Origin: Oscillospiraceae bacterium
GTDB taxonomy: Bacteria > Bacillota > Clostridia > Oscillospirales > CAG-272
Length of the DNA: 44,991 nt
Reading direction: 5' to 3'
Assembly (NCBI GenBank): GCA_015064805.1
Contig: SVRN01000015.1
Location: 1-44,991, forward strand
Below are positions 1 to 8,466 of the stretch, in pieces (positions within the stretch are counted from its first letter, which is position 1; each line of letters opens with the position of its first letter). The notes below the pieces were generated by a model. It had not been told where the DNA came from, made no database searches, and saw nothing but the letters and a program-made list of their open reading frames with translations. The position numbers and the translations under genes are program-made.

Positions 1-53
1 AGTGGTCAAACATGTGGTCAGACCGAAGATTTAATGATTTTTCGACATTCGGG

Positions 54-93
54 AGAGCCGAAAAAGTCAGTGTTTTCAAGGGTTTTCGGCTCT
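54..93. repeat. Inverted repeat beside tRNA debris
   Basis: An 11-bp perfect inverted repeat has arms AGAGCCGAAAA at 54-64 and TTTTCGGCTCT at 83-93 around an 18-nt loop. It lies just downstream, on the minus strand, of the degenerate tRNA at 111-166. It could be an old tRNA-operon terminator, but no clear T-tract follows on either strand. Confidence 0.4.
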
Positions 94-110
94 TCTCGAA
101 AATTATACGC

Positions 111-166
<56 letters not shown>

Positions 167-255
167 ATATTCTTTTGTTGCATTTTTTCGGTGGCGAACG
201 GCGACTTCTGCGCCCCGAACGGCCGAGGGCACTCGCTTGCGAGTGCGCGAGGAGG

Positions 256-283
256 CGCTCATACCAAGCTGAGCCACACCTCG
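256..283 (-). pseudogene. Second tRNA-Pro 5' fragment
   Basis: The 22 nt at 262-283 are identical to 145-166, the acceptor plus D-arm of the neighbouring tRNA-Pro remnant. After the D-arm the minus-strand sequence departs into GC-rich sequence with a hairpin (CACTCGC/GCGAGTG, about 230-247). A CCGAAC box resembling the anticodon region appears at about 215-220. This looks like a second, more disrupted copy of the same tRNA gene. No intact tRNA is visible in the window. Confidence 0.5.
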
Positions 284-379
284 GACATATGCTTTGAAAT
301 TATAGCACGCGCGGCCTGCTTTGTCAATAGCTTTTTAAAAAAAGATTGGTGCGCATTGGCGAATTTGGTATAAAAGGAC

Positions 380-408
380 TTGACAAATGCTTGAAAAAGT
401 AGTATTCT
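380..408 (+). promoter_or_regulatory. Sigma-A promoter of the 834-aa protein
   Basis: Consensus -35 TTGACA (380-385), 17-bp spacer, -10 TATTCT (403-408). The 5' leader is about 70 nt and the ribosome site AAGGAG stands before the ATG at 484. Confidence 0.75.
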
Positions 409-483
409 AAATATGATGGGATATTGTTCCTGCTGAATGAAAGCAGGAAAATCTCAATAATTTATAACAAGGAGTAAAAAATC

Positions 484-2988
484 ATGTTGACTACAGTTGT
501 GCTGATCGTTACCGTGGCGTTGTCGGCGCTCGCATTGATCATTATTGGCGTGTGCGTGCTGAAAAATCTGTTCCGTCCCGTGCTGCGTAGCGGTATGCAG
601 TTGGCAGTCGCACTGCTTTGCATTCCGATCGCGCTGTTATTGGCAAAGGTAATTTGCCAGGTGGCTGCGTCGAAGGTGCTGGGCATGCTTGACTTTGACA
701 TTCTAAAGCAAATTATCGCTGATCTCCCCTCGGGAGAGCAGGCCATTGAAGGCCTGGCACAGATGGTGGCGGCACCGTTTGTGTTTGTACTCGTCTATTT
801 TGTTCTTTGGGTCATCATCGGCGCGATCGTCGGTATCGTCGTTCGCTCGCTTGAAAAGGGCGGCGTTAAGGTTGCGCTGTTCAAAAACAAGGCCATCGGC
901 GCCGCTATCGGCGTTGTTTGCGGCTTCGTTCTGCTTGTCGTTTATCTGGTTCCGCTGATCGGCTTCACCGGCATCGTTCCCGAGGCCATGACCGTGATTT
1001 CGGATTTGAAGATGGATGGCGCTCCCATTGTTGAACTGACCGAGGACGACAAGGCGGCCGTCGATAAGATCGTGAACACTCCTGCGCTGTCCGTGCCTCG
1101 CGCGCTCGGTGGCAAGGCGCTGTTCAGATCCTTGACCACGACCAAGCTGGACGGCGAGAAGTTCTCGCTGACGCAGGAGATCGATGCCGTTTGTCCCTTC
1201 GTCGTTTCGGCGTTCCCCGTGGTGCAGAAGGCGACCAATGATATTTCGCTGATCAACGAGGCTGACGTGGCAATGCTTCAGACGGAGCTGCCTGCGTTGT
1301 TTGAAAGCTCTACCATGCTTCGCGTTCTGGGCGCTGAGGCCATCTCGGGTCTGTCCCGCGCATGGCTGGTTGGCGATCCCTTCCTGACGGTGGAAAAGCC
1401 GGAAACCGAGGGCGTGACCGCCATCGTTGTGGATTCGGCGCTCTTGCTGTTCGTGGACACGACCAAGGACACCATCGTCGAGGATATTCGCGGATTGACT
1501 CCCATGCTGACCGCCGCGCTGGCTGTGAACAAGCTGCAGCAGGGCGGAGATCTCAACGAGATTCTGGAGCAGCTGGCCGAGGCGGCAAGCTCGCCCGAGA
1601 TCAAGTCGCTGTTGATGACGGCCGGCGTGAGCATCGTGGCGCAGGAGTTGGGCCTCCATAAGGATAAGAGAGAAATTTACGACGCGTACGCATCGACGCT
1701 GGCAACCCTTTCCACCGCAAATCTGACGCACGAGCAGCTTTGCAAGGAAATTGAACTGCTCAACGACAAGTACGCCATTTCGATGACGGACGAAGAGGTT
1801 GCCGCACTGGCAGGCTCTTTGATCGAAACCCCCTATACGGGTTCGTCGGCAGGGGGACCCTCGATCGCGTTGCCTTCCACCAATCATTATCCCGTTCTGA
1901 TCCCTTGCTCGCAGAACACCGCTCCCTTCGTTACGGTATCGGAGGATGACGATGACGAAAAGCAAGACTTCCAGGCTTGGCTGGCAGCTGTTACCGCCAA
2001 GGCTTCGGAGCAGCAGGAGTCGCTCTCCTGGCTGAATGAAGCAGAGAATATCCCCACTTCGCTGGTTACGGCCGAGGATCTGACTGCGCTGACGACCAAG
2101 GAAGCGTTGGAGGACTTTGGCGAAGAGGAGATCAAGGCGCTGTTCAGTGCAGCGGCTGAGGTCATGAACAACATGTCCTCCGGAGAAGGCTTGAATATTG
2201 AAACGACCATCGGCGTGCTGGGCGATGCTTTGGGTGCCGTTTCTGCGACTGAATCGGGTAAGGCTCTGGTTGAAACGCTGGTTACCGGTGCTTTGCAGAG
2301 TGAAGTGGTTTGTGAGTCTATGGGTATTACCCCCTCCCAGGCTACGACCATCGCTAACTCCATGAAGGAAAACGGCGGATTGGATAATCTGGGACAGACG
2401 GCTAAGGACGTCAACACGCTGATGAACGTAATTGATCATCTTAAGGCAGATATCAGCTCCGGCGGATCGGTTTCCCCCGAGGATTTCCACACCCTGATCT
2501 CTACCATGAACGATTCCTCTGCGGCACTGCTTCGTTCGCTGTGCACGCCCGAGATGCTCAAGAAGACCGGCCTCCCCACCGAGAGCGTAGCAGGTGTGGC
2601 ACATCTTCTGGATGATCTGCTGGCCGGATTGGTTGAGGCACGCAAGAGCTGGAGCGAGGATGCTTACCAGAGAGAAGCGGATGCGCTTTATCGTATCCTG
2701 CAGTTGGCTGTCGGCGCAAAGAACAGCAACGGCAAGACCTTCGAGGAGCGTTTCGGTATGTCGGTTGAGCAATTTATCGAAACCGTTCAGTCCTCTGAGC
2801 TTCTGACGACCGTTCTTCCCGATTCGATCAACGAGCTGTATGCTGAAAATCCCGACGCACTGGGCCTCTCCAAGCGTCTGAACGCGGATGATCGCGCACT
2901 GCTGCTCGAGAAGATCGAGGAATACAAGCAGACGGCAGACGAGGGCGGCGACGAGCTGCTCGACGCACTGGCACGTATGCTCGGCTGA
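484..2988 (+). CDS. CvpA-like polytopic membrane protein with large helical domain
   Basis: An 834-aa protein of unknown function. The first ~160 residues hold about four hydrophobic segments (roughly 3-25, 37-60, 96-121 and 137-160) separated by short loops containing the basic pieces KNLFRP and RSLEKGG. This arrangement resembles the CvpA (colicin V production) membrane domain. The remaining ~670 residues are soluble, acidic and rich in A, L, E, S and T, and look mainly alpha-helical. One low-complexity acidic stretch (SEDDDDEKQD) occurs near residue 480. No catalytic motif is recognised. The start has a good Shine-Dalgarno site (AAGGAG, 10 nt spacing) and a strong promoter, and the gene appears monocistronic. 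The CvpA assignment rests on topology only; the soluble domain is not recognised. Confidence 0.85.
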   Translation: MLTTVVLIVTVALSALALIIIGVCVLKNLFRPVLRSGMQLAVALLCIPIALLLAKVICQVAASKVLGMLDFDILKQIIADLPSGEQAIEGLAQMVAAPFVFVLVYFVLWVIIGAIVGIVVRSLEKGGVKVALFKNKAIGAAIGVVCGFVLLVVYLVPLIGFTGIVPEAMTVISDLKMDGAPIVELTEDDKAAVDKIVNTPALSVPRALGGKALFRSLTTTKLDGEKFSLTQEIDAVCPFVVSAFPVVQKATNDISLINEADVAMLQTELPALFESSTMLRVLGAEAISGLSRAWLVGDPFLTVEKPETEGVTAIVVDSALLLFVDTTKDTIVEDIRGLTPMLTAALAVNKLQQGGDLNEILEQLAEAASSPEIKSLLMTAGVSIVAQELGLHKDKREIYDAYASTLATLSTANLTHEQLCKEIELLNDKYAISMTDEEVAALAGSLIETPYTGSSAGGPSIALPSTNHYPVLIPCSQNTAPFVTVSEDDDDEKQDFQAWLAAVTAKASEQQESLSWLNEAENIPTSLVTAEDLTALTTKEALEDFGEEEIKALFSAAAEVMNNMSSGEGLNIETTIGVLGDALGAVSATESGKALVETLVTGALQSEVVCESMGITPSQATTIANSMKENGGLDNLGQTAKDVNTLMNVIDHLKADISSGGSVSPEDFHTLISTMNDSSAALLRSLCTPEMLKKTGLPTESVAGVAHLLDDLLAGLVEARKSWSEDAYQREADALYRILQLAVGAKNSNGKTFEERFGMSVEQFIETVQSSELLTTVLPDSINELYAENPDALGLSKRLNADDRALLLEKIEEYKQTADEGGDELLDALARMLG

Positions 2989-3016
2989 TTCCTACATTAT
3001 TATATAGTATATGTCA

Positions 3017-3058
3017 GCGGCGCCTGGGTAAGCATAACGTTTGCCCGGGCGTCGCCGC
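3017..3058. terminator. GC-rich hairpin after the 834-aa gene
   Basis: Imperfect GC-rich hairpin: GCGGCGCCTGGG (3017-3028) pairs with CCCGGGCGTCGCCGC (3044-3058), allowing small bulges. It begins about 30 nt after the stop codon. No T-tract follows, so termination would not be classical. Confidence 0.4.
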
Positions 3059-3098
3059 CTTCGGGGGAATGGCCGTTGCAGGAGGGCATCAATGTCGG

Positions 3099-3126
3099 TT
3101 GACAAAATCCGAAAATGATATACAAA
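3099..3126 (+). promoter_or_regulatory. Putative promoter of the VEEWRAD-repeat gene
   Basis: TTGACA (3099-3104), 16-bp spacer, TACAAA (3121-3126). It is the best promoter-like pair upstream of the small gene at 3168. The -10 is weak. Confidence 0.5.
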
Positions 3127-3167
3127 AATAACGCTGACTATTTGCTGTAGCAAAAGGAGAGGATAAA

Positions 3168-3347
3168 ATGAAGGTTGCTATCGTTGAGGAATGGAGAGCG
3201 GACTTTAAGATCGCTTTGGTTGAGGAGTGGCGCGCGGATATAAAGATCGCCGTGGTCGAGGAATGGCGTGCCGATGCCAAGGTGGCGGTCGTTGAAGAAT
3301 GGCGAGCCGATAAAAAAGCAGCCGTCGTTGAAGAATGGCGCGCGTAA
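3168..3347 (+). CDS. 59-aa VEEWRAD-repeat protein
   Basis: A 59-residue protein built almost entirely from five copies of a 12-residue unit, consensus [VIA]-A-x-V-E-E-W-R-A-D-x-K, starting at residues 3, 15, 27, 39 and 51. The last copy ends at WRA. The start has an excellent ribosome site (AAAGGAGAGG, 3153-3162). The repeats use different synonymous codons: Arg is AGA, CGC, CGT, CGA and CGC, and Glu-Glu is GAG GAA, GAG GAG or GAA GAA. The protein repeat is therefore maintained while the DNA diverges, good evidence for a translated gene. There is no signal peptide. Alternating hydrophobic residues (x-A-x-V) followed by a polar turn suggest one beta-strand per repeat. The layout recalls the short-repeat DUF6150/'septoil knot' proteins, but that is a resemblance only. 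Function unknown. Confidence 0.85.
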   Translation: MKVAIVEEWRADFKIALVEEWRADIKIAVVEEWRADAKVAVVEEWRADKKAAVVEEWRA

Positions 3348-3380
3348 TGCCGAGCCTTGTGCTGGCGGCTTTGCTCAAAT

Positions 3381-3430
3381 GGCAATGCTCCGATCTCGTA
3401 TGGAGGTCGACGGCGTTGCCTTTTGTTCTT
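3381..3430 (+). terminator. Probable terminator after the VEEWRAD gene
   Basis: GGCAATGC (3381-3388) pairs with GCGTTGCC (3413-3420), with G-T wobble, and an inner TCC/GGA pairing. TTTTGTTCTT follows at 3421-3430. It lies 34 nt after the stop codon of the small repeat gene. Confidence 0.5.
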
Positions 3431-3509
3431 GTATATATAATAAAATGAAAAGATTTGCACGCAGGAATGGCAATGGAGGGCATTTCCATAAAAAAATTTG
3501 TAAAAAATG

Positions 3510-3538
3510 TTGCAATTGCCTGCCATGTGTGGTATAAT
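3510..3538 (+). promoter_or_regulatory. Promoter of the LytTR regulator gene
   Basis: TTGCAA (3510-3515), 17-bp spacer, perfect -10 TATAAT (3533-3538). It is 39 nt upstream of the ATG at 3578. Confidence 0.75.
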
Positions 3539-3577
3539 GACTCCAAGCACCATGAAATCGTGTTTTGAGAGGAAACT

Positions 3578-4363
3578 ATGTTCAGGATAGCGATTTGCGA
3601 TGATATGCAGTCACATGCGGCGGAGCTGTCAAAAATGCTCACCTCGCTTGCCATGGAAATTCCCATGGAATGTGAGGTTGAGATCTTCCGCAGCTTCAAA
3701 GCTTTGCAAAAAGCATTGAGCGAAAATACATATCGACTTTTGTTTCTGGAAACGCGACTTGGCGGCATCAGCGGGATCGACTTTGCACGGCGCCTGCGGA
3801 TGATCGACGAAGCGACTGACATCGTCTTTTGCTCGTCCGAATCCGACAGCGCACTCGCAGCGTACACAGCCTACCCCGTAGGATACCTGACCAAGCCCGT
3901 GGACAGAAAGAAATTGAGAGACGTTTTTCGCCATGTGACCGACAAGTACCGCCAAAAGCCCTCGATTGTGCTAAGAGGAATTGACGGTGGCGAGCGGATG
4001 ATCTGCGTCGATGACATTCTCTATATCGAGGTGTTTGGGGCAGAACTGGACGTTCACTGCAAGCGCAGTGTCGTTTTGTGCTCGGGGACGCTGGTCGAAG
4101 CTGGCAGCTTACTATCATCAAAGGATTTCTATCGCTCCCATCGCAGCTTCATTGTGAACCTTCGGTACACGGTCGGAATCGAGCGGTACCAGTTCAGAAT
4201 GATCAACGGAGACACGGTCGCCGTGGCGAAAAACCGATATGCTGAGGTCAAAGCGGCATTTGAGGAGTACGCCGGGGTGAAACGAGTTCCGGGGACGGTC
4301 GATACGGAGGATTCTGACCTCTTGCCGGCGAAAAAGGTCGACGAGGTGGCAGATCGCGAATGA
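3578..4363 (+). CDS. LytTR-family response regulator with Glu in place of phospho-Asp
   Basis: A 261-aa regulator with an N-terminal receiver domain (about 1-120) and a C-terminal LytTR DNA-binding domain (about 138-240, with the typical FYRSHRSFIVNL core). The receiver has the acidic pair D8-D9 and the lysine K106 in LTKP. The phosphorylation site reads FLETRLGG, with Glu58 where the family has Asp (usually F-x-D-I-x-M-P-G). Glu at this site can mimic phosphorylation, so the protein may be constitutively active; this is inference. The family normally pairs with a HPK10-type histidine kinase, and none is present in the window. A ~25-residue hydrophilic tail follows the LytTR domain. The downstream lipoprotein gene, with a direct repeat upstream of its promoter, is the obvious target. 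Start chosen at ATG after GAGAGGAAAC. Confidence 0.9.
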   Translation: MFRIAICDDMQSHAAELSKMLTSLAMEIPMECEVEIFRSFKALQKALSENTYRLLFLETRLGGISGIDFARRLRMIDEATDIVFCSSESDSALAAYTAYPVGYLTKPVDRKKLRDVFRHVTDKYRQKPSIVLRGIDGGERMICVDDILYIEVFGAELDVHCKRSVVLCSGTLVEAGSLLSSKDFYRSHRSFIVNLRYTVGIERYQFRMINGDTVAVAKNRYAEVKAAFEEYAGVKRVPGTVDTEDSDLLPAKKVDEVADRE

Positions 4364-4425
4364 GTTTTCGCGAATGGAATACGTATGCTTTGCCCTGAAA
4401 CGGGGAAATTATGCGAAAAATATAT

Positions 4426-4456
4426 CCCATTCATCGGATATATTGCCCATTCATCG
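4426..4456 (+). promoter_or_regulatory. Direct-repeat candidate LytTR operator
   Basis: The 11-mer CCCATTCATCG occurs twice, at 4426-4436 and 4446-4456, with a 20-bp period (about two helical turns). LytTR regulators characteristically bind ~9-bp direct repeats spaced about two turns apart just upstream of -35. The second copy also begins a palindrome TCATCG/CGATGA (4451-4456 and 4462-4467). The site ends 30 bp before the -10-like TACAAT at 4487, the position expected for an activator. Confidence 0.6.
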
Positions 4457-4463
4457 AAAAACG

Positions 4464-4492
4464 ATGAAATATTTAGTGTTATGGTGTACAAT
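4464..4492 (+). promoter_or_regulatory. Weak-35 promoter of the giant lipoprotein
   Basis: A -10-like TACAAT (4487-4492) lies 33 nt upstream of the ATG at 4526. The hexamer 17 bp further upstream (ATGAAA) is a poor -35. A poor -35 next to the direct repeat fits activator-dependent transcription. Confidence 0.5.
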
Positions 4493-4525
4493 GTTAGCAC
4501 AAATCTTATTTTATGGAGGCAAATT

Positions 4526-7500
4526 ATGCTTACAAACAACAAAAAGAGCTACTTTGTCAAGGGCATTGCTATGCTTATGGCTATGCTCATGGTTCTTTCT
4601 GTCTGCCTGACCGGTTGCGGTAAGAAGGCTGACGAAGCGATCCAGAAGGCAGACGACGCTCAGGCTTCCGCTGACGAAGCAAAGACTGCTGCCGACGCAG
4701 TAAAGGCTGCTCTGGCAGAGTACCTGACTAAGCTTGACGGTGCCACCAAGGCAGAGGTTGACGCTAAGATCGAGGCTGCTCTCGCTCCTTACGCAACGAC
4801 CGAGGCTCTGGGTGCATACGTTAAGTCCACAGAATTTGACAAGCTCCTTGAGGATCTGAAGGGCTACGTAACCAAGGCTGCTCTTGATGAGGCGCTGAAG
4901 GGTTGCGTTACCGATGCAGAGCAGGCAGCTCTCGAAAAGAGCCTGACTGACCTCATCAACGCAAACAAGGGCAACATCGAAAAGGCTCTGAACGACCTGA
5001 AGGCTGTTGCTACCGACGCTGAAGTCGATGCAATCAAGAAGGCTCTGGAAGACAAGATCGCTGCTGCTGACAAGGCTGCTGCTGATGCTGCTGAGGCTAT
5101 GAAGGGCTACGTCAAGAATGATGATGACTATGCTAACCTGGTTAGATCCGTTCAGGAGCACACCATGCAGCTGATGACCATCGACCACGAGCACTACGGC
5201 AAGATTAAGGAGGCCCTGACCGCAGAGCTGCAGGCTTACGTTAAGGCTGAGGATTACGATGCTCTGGCTAAATCTGTTGACGAAATGGCCGAGGAGCTGA
5301 ATCGGATCGAAACGGATCACGAGGAGTACATTAAGACTGTTCTGGCTGATTATGTTGGCACTTCCACGTTCGATCTTCTTGCTACTCGCGTTCAGACGCT
5401 CGAAACCTCTATGGACGAGATCTCTGACCACGTTAAGCAGATCGAGAACGACTACGGCACCAAGCTGGACGGCCTGTTCGGTATGATCACTCAGCTGGCT
5501 GAGGATACCCAGAACATGGGCAAGGAGATCCAGGGCGCTCTGCTTGACTACGCTACTGCAGAAGAGCTCAAGAAGCTTGACGGTCGCGTTGAAAAGCTGG
5601 AAGAGGTTGTTAAGGCTATTCTGGAGGCTTTCTACTCCGAGGATGTTGTTGCCGATATGACCGACAGCACTTTCACCGATATGCTGGATATGCCTGCTGA
5701 GGTTATCACTGCTCTGATCAAGGACAAGATGTCCCTGAAGGAGTGGAACGATGCTACCTTCGGTAAGGAAGAGGATAAAAAGGTTGTTGATGGCGTTATC
5801 ACGACCATTGACAACATCCAGGCTCTGCTGTCCAAGATCTACAAGGACGATCCTGCCCAGGGTCTGCGCGATGCATACACTGACGCTGCAAAGGCTGAGA
5901 TCAACAACTATCTGAAGCCTTTCGGTCTCGTTCTGTTCGATGCAGCCGGCGACGTTACTCCTTACAACAAGAATGCTAAGCAGCTTGAGTACACCATCCT
6001 GCGTGTTGCTACTCTGGCTGAGCTGCAGGTTCTGAAGGACGCAATCGAGGATGCTAACGAAGTTAAGAACTTCAAGGAAGAGCTGGCTGACCTGTTTGAG
6101 GCATCTCTCTTCGCCGAGACCGTTGGTCATACTCATACCGCTACCACCCCCGATAAGCTGACTGTTCAGACCGTAACTATTGCTAACAAGGGCGATATCA
6201 ACGATTTCGTTAAGGCTTACGATGCTCTGATCGTTAAGTACCTGAACGACAACGCATTCGCAAACACCATCTACGCTGCTAACTACGGTAAGCAGAACAC
6301 CTATAACATCTTCGAAAAGGACGGCGTTCAGAAGATCGCTGCTACCGACAAGTACTTCGAAGAGGTTGATGCTAAGAACAATCCCATCTACTGGGAGAAG
6401 AAGGGCATCACCATCCTGACCGAGGATGCTGACGGTAACGAGTGGGCAAACGGCACGAAGCTGCACACCACCGATGATAACGGCCTGATCTACCTGCCTC
6501 AGGATATCGAGCTGTACAAGTGGACTGCTGGTGCAATCACCACTGCTAAGATTAATGGTCACTATGGTAGCCAGGCTAACCTGACCGTTTCCGCTACTTA
6601 CAAGAACGCAGAGGGCACTTACAGAGCTCTGGTCACTCAGATCAAGGAAGCTCAGGCTCTCGTTAATGCTGCTAACGAAGCAATGGAAGACTTCCTGACC
6701 TATACCGTTAAGGAATATGGCCGCGTTACCGATGCAGCTACCGGTAAGTCTACTGCTCTGAAGGAAATGACTACCATTAACCCCGAAGACTACCTGGCAG
6801 CTCTGACTGTTGCTATGTGCACTCCTGTTAAGGACGACATCAAGCCCCTGTATTACCTGCTGACCGACGTTGCTACCGCAATGAACGCAGCTATGGCTCG
6901 CAACACCTGCGTAGATGCAGATCATACCGCTCGCAAGCACGACAGTGCTGTCAAGACCGAGATCGAGCGTTACCAGCTGTACTTCGATATGTACGACAAG
7001 GCATGGGGCTTGACCTTTGATCTGTTCAAGAGCTATGCTCTGAACATGTATCAGACCATCCTGTACGATTACATCTCCGTTATTGACTACTACCTGGCGG
7101 CTCCTGCTCTTCCCGGTACCAATGACACCACCCTGGCTCTGGACGCTAGCTGGGTAACCACCTACAAGTACGGTGATTACCTGACCGAAGGCTTCCTGGG
7201 CGGCTTCCTGAACAACGACGGCACCTTCAAGGGCTGGTACAGCTTTGGTGATACTGTTGATCAGGCTGCTATCCACGTTACCAAGGACTTCGAGAAGTCC
7301 GCTCTGGTTAACTACTATGGTCTGCTGAACGGCACTGCTAAGTCCGATGCTACTACTGATATCACCGCAGCTCCCGCAGCTACCATCCGTGCAAATAGCG
7401 AGCGCGTACGCATGCACTTGACTGCTGCTGCTCAGAACGTTTATCTGAAGCTGTTCGCAACCACCAAGGACAACGTTGATAAGGATAAGTATCAGAACGA

Positions 7501-8452
7501 TATCGCCGGTATCTTTGAAGACCTGCTGAACGAAGAAATTGCTAACCTGGATGAGGTTTACAACAGATTCCTGTTCGAGGACTACAAGGCTGCTAAGATC
7601 AACGAAGTATACGCTCACGCTACTAAGATGGCTGCTCTGTATGACGGCTTTACCAATGACGTTGCTACTTACAAGGCCGGTACCGTTGACGTAAAGCTGA
7701 TCGAGGCTATGGAGCACTACCTGACCGGTTACTCCGTAACTGCTGCTACTGCTGCTGACGGTCCGAAGAACAAGCTGTTCCCCGATGTTGATAAGCTGGT
7801 TAACGCTGCTCTGAAAGACGAGCTGGCTGGCAAGGTTGTTAATCCTCTCGACAAGATCGATGGTGTAAACGCTGTTCCCATGACCGCTACCAACATGATG
7901 AATGAAGTTGACGTTATCATCAACGGCTATAAGCTCACTCTTGAGAACATGGCTATTAAGGATAACTTCCAGACCTACCTGGATACTGCTACCGACAACA
8001 TTGCTCACGCTTATCTGGACTACATGATGGCTAAGGGCAACACCTATGAAGTTATGAACAACCTGGTTGGTGCTCGTAATGGTTTCGATACCATTATTAC
8101 GGTTACCAAGCTCCAGGAGGATATGGGCAAGATCGAAATCGATGACTACATCGATCAGTACAAGGGCGTTCTGGGCATCATCGCAGGCAAGGATCAGGAA
8201 GTTCACCTTGTCCACCTGTTCAGCAAGAGCTTTGCTGCTGCTAAGAGCGAGCTGAAGTCCACTGAGTCCCGCGAGTACCTGGTTGGCACGATCCATGATC
8301 TTGTAGTTCCCTTTGACGCTGTTGGCACAGGCGACAACTACAACTTCGTAGGCGAGTGCGTTTACAACTTCGATAAGATCATCAACGTTAATACCCAGTA
8401 CAAGGTATACAACGATAAGCATGAATTTATCGGTGTTAAAAACCTGTACTAA
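4526..8452 (+). CDS. 1308-aa extracellular lipoprotein, N-terminal coiled coil
   Basis: A lipid-anchored surface protein of unknown function. The N-terminus has a basic segment, a hydrophobic run (about 13-28) and a lipobox L-T-G-C with lipidation Cys31. Residues ~33-390 are Ala/Glu/Lys/Asp-rich with heptad character and look like a long coiled coil (ADEAKTAADAVKAAL, KLDGRVEKLEEVVKAIL). The remaining ~900 residues contain many Tyr, Asn and Asp and no recognised domain. The frame stays open upstream to 4385, but ATG 4526 is chosen because GGAGG stands 6 nt before it and it starts a proper lipoprotein signal. Codon use is strongly biased (GCT, CTG, AAG, GTT), unlike most neighbours, suggesting high expression. 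Probably regulated by the adjacent LytTR protein. Confidence 0.9.
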   Translation: MLTNNKKSYFVKGIAMLMAMLMVLSVCLTGCGKKADEAIQKADDAQASADEAKTAADAVKAALAEYLTKLDGATKAEVDAKIEAALAPYATTEALGAYVKSTEFDKLLEDLKGYVTKAALDEALKGCVTDAEQAALEKSLTDLINANKGNIEKALNDLKAVATDAEVDAIKKALEDKIAAADKAAADAAEAMKGYVKNDDDYANLVRSVQEHTMQLMTIDHEHYGKIKEALTAELQAYVKAEDYDALAKSVDEMAEELNRIETDHEEYIKTVLADYVGTSTFDLLATRVQTLETSMDEISDHVKQIENDYGTKLDGLFGMITQLAEDTQNMGKEIQGALLDYATAEELKKLDGRVEKLEEVVKAILEAFYSEDVVADMTDSTFTDMLDMPAEVITALIKDKMSLKEWNDATFGKEEDKKVVDGVITTIDNIQALLSKIYKDDPAQGLRDAYTDAAKAEINNYLKPFGLVLFDAAGDVTPYNKNAKQLEYTILRVATLAELQVLKDAIEDANEVKNFKEELADLFEASLFAETVGHTHTATTPDKLTVQTVTIANKGDINDFVKAYDALIVKYLNDNAFANTIYAANYGKQNTYNIFEKDGVQKIAATDKYFEEVDAKNNPIYWEKKGITILTEDADGNEWANGTKLHTTDDNGLIYLPQDIELYKWTAGAITTAKINGHYGSQANLTVSATYKNAEGTYRALVTQIKEAQALVNAANEAMEDFLTYTVKEYGRVTDAATGKSTALKEMTTINPEDYLAALTVAMCTPVKDDIKPLYYLLTDVATAMNAAMARNTCVDADHTARKHDSAVKTEIERYQLYFDMYDKAWGLTFDLFKSYALNMYQTILYDYISVIDYYLAAPALPGTNDTTLALDASWVTTYKYGDYLTEGFLGGFLNNDGTFKGWYSFGDTVDQAAIHVTKDFEKSALVNYYGLLNGTAKSDATTDITAAPAATIRANSERVRMHLTAAAQNVYLKLFATTKDNVDKDKYQNDIAGIFEDLLNEEIANLDEVYNRFLFEDYKAAKINEVYAHATKMAALYDGFTNDVATYKAGTVDVKLIEAMEHYLTGYSVTAATAADGPKNKLFPDVDKLVNAALKDELAGKVVNPLDKIDGVNAVPMTATNMMNEVDVIINGYKLTLENMAIKDNFQTYLDTATDNIAHAYLDYMMAKGNTYEVMNNLVGARNGFDTIITVTKLQEDMGKIEIDDYIDQYKGVLGIIAGKDQEVHLVHLFSKSFAAAKSELKSTESREYLVGTIHDLVVPFDAVGTGDNYNFVGECVYNFDKIINVNTQYKVYNDKHEFIGVKNLY

Positions 8453-8466
8453 TATCGTACAACTTC

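Noticed and set aside
703-2772. 689-aa antisense frame opposite the CvpA-like gene
   Set aside because: Arg/Gln/His-rich composition typical of a reverse-complement shadow, and no ribosome site.
4385-4525. N-terminal extension of the giant lipoprotein from 4385
   Set aside because: It would cover the operator and promoter and hide the lipoprotein signal; ATG 4526 has an ideal ribosome site.
4511-8422. 1303-aa open frame antisense to the lipoprotein
   Set aside because: It mirrors the lipoprotein codons, is rich in Val/Leu/Ser/Gln without domains, and has no ribosome site; a shadow of the biased codon use.
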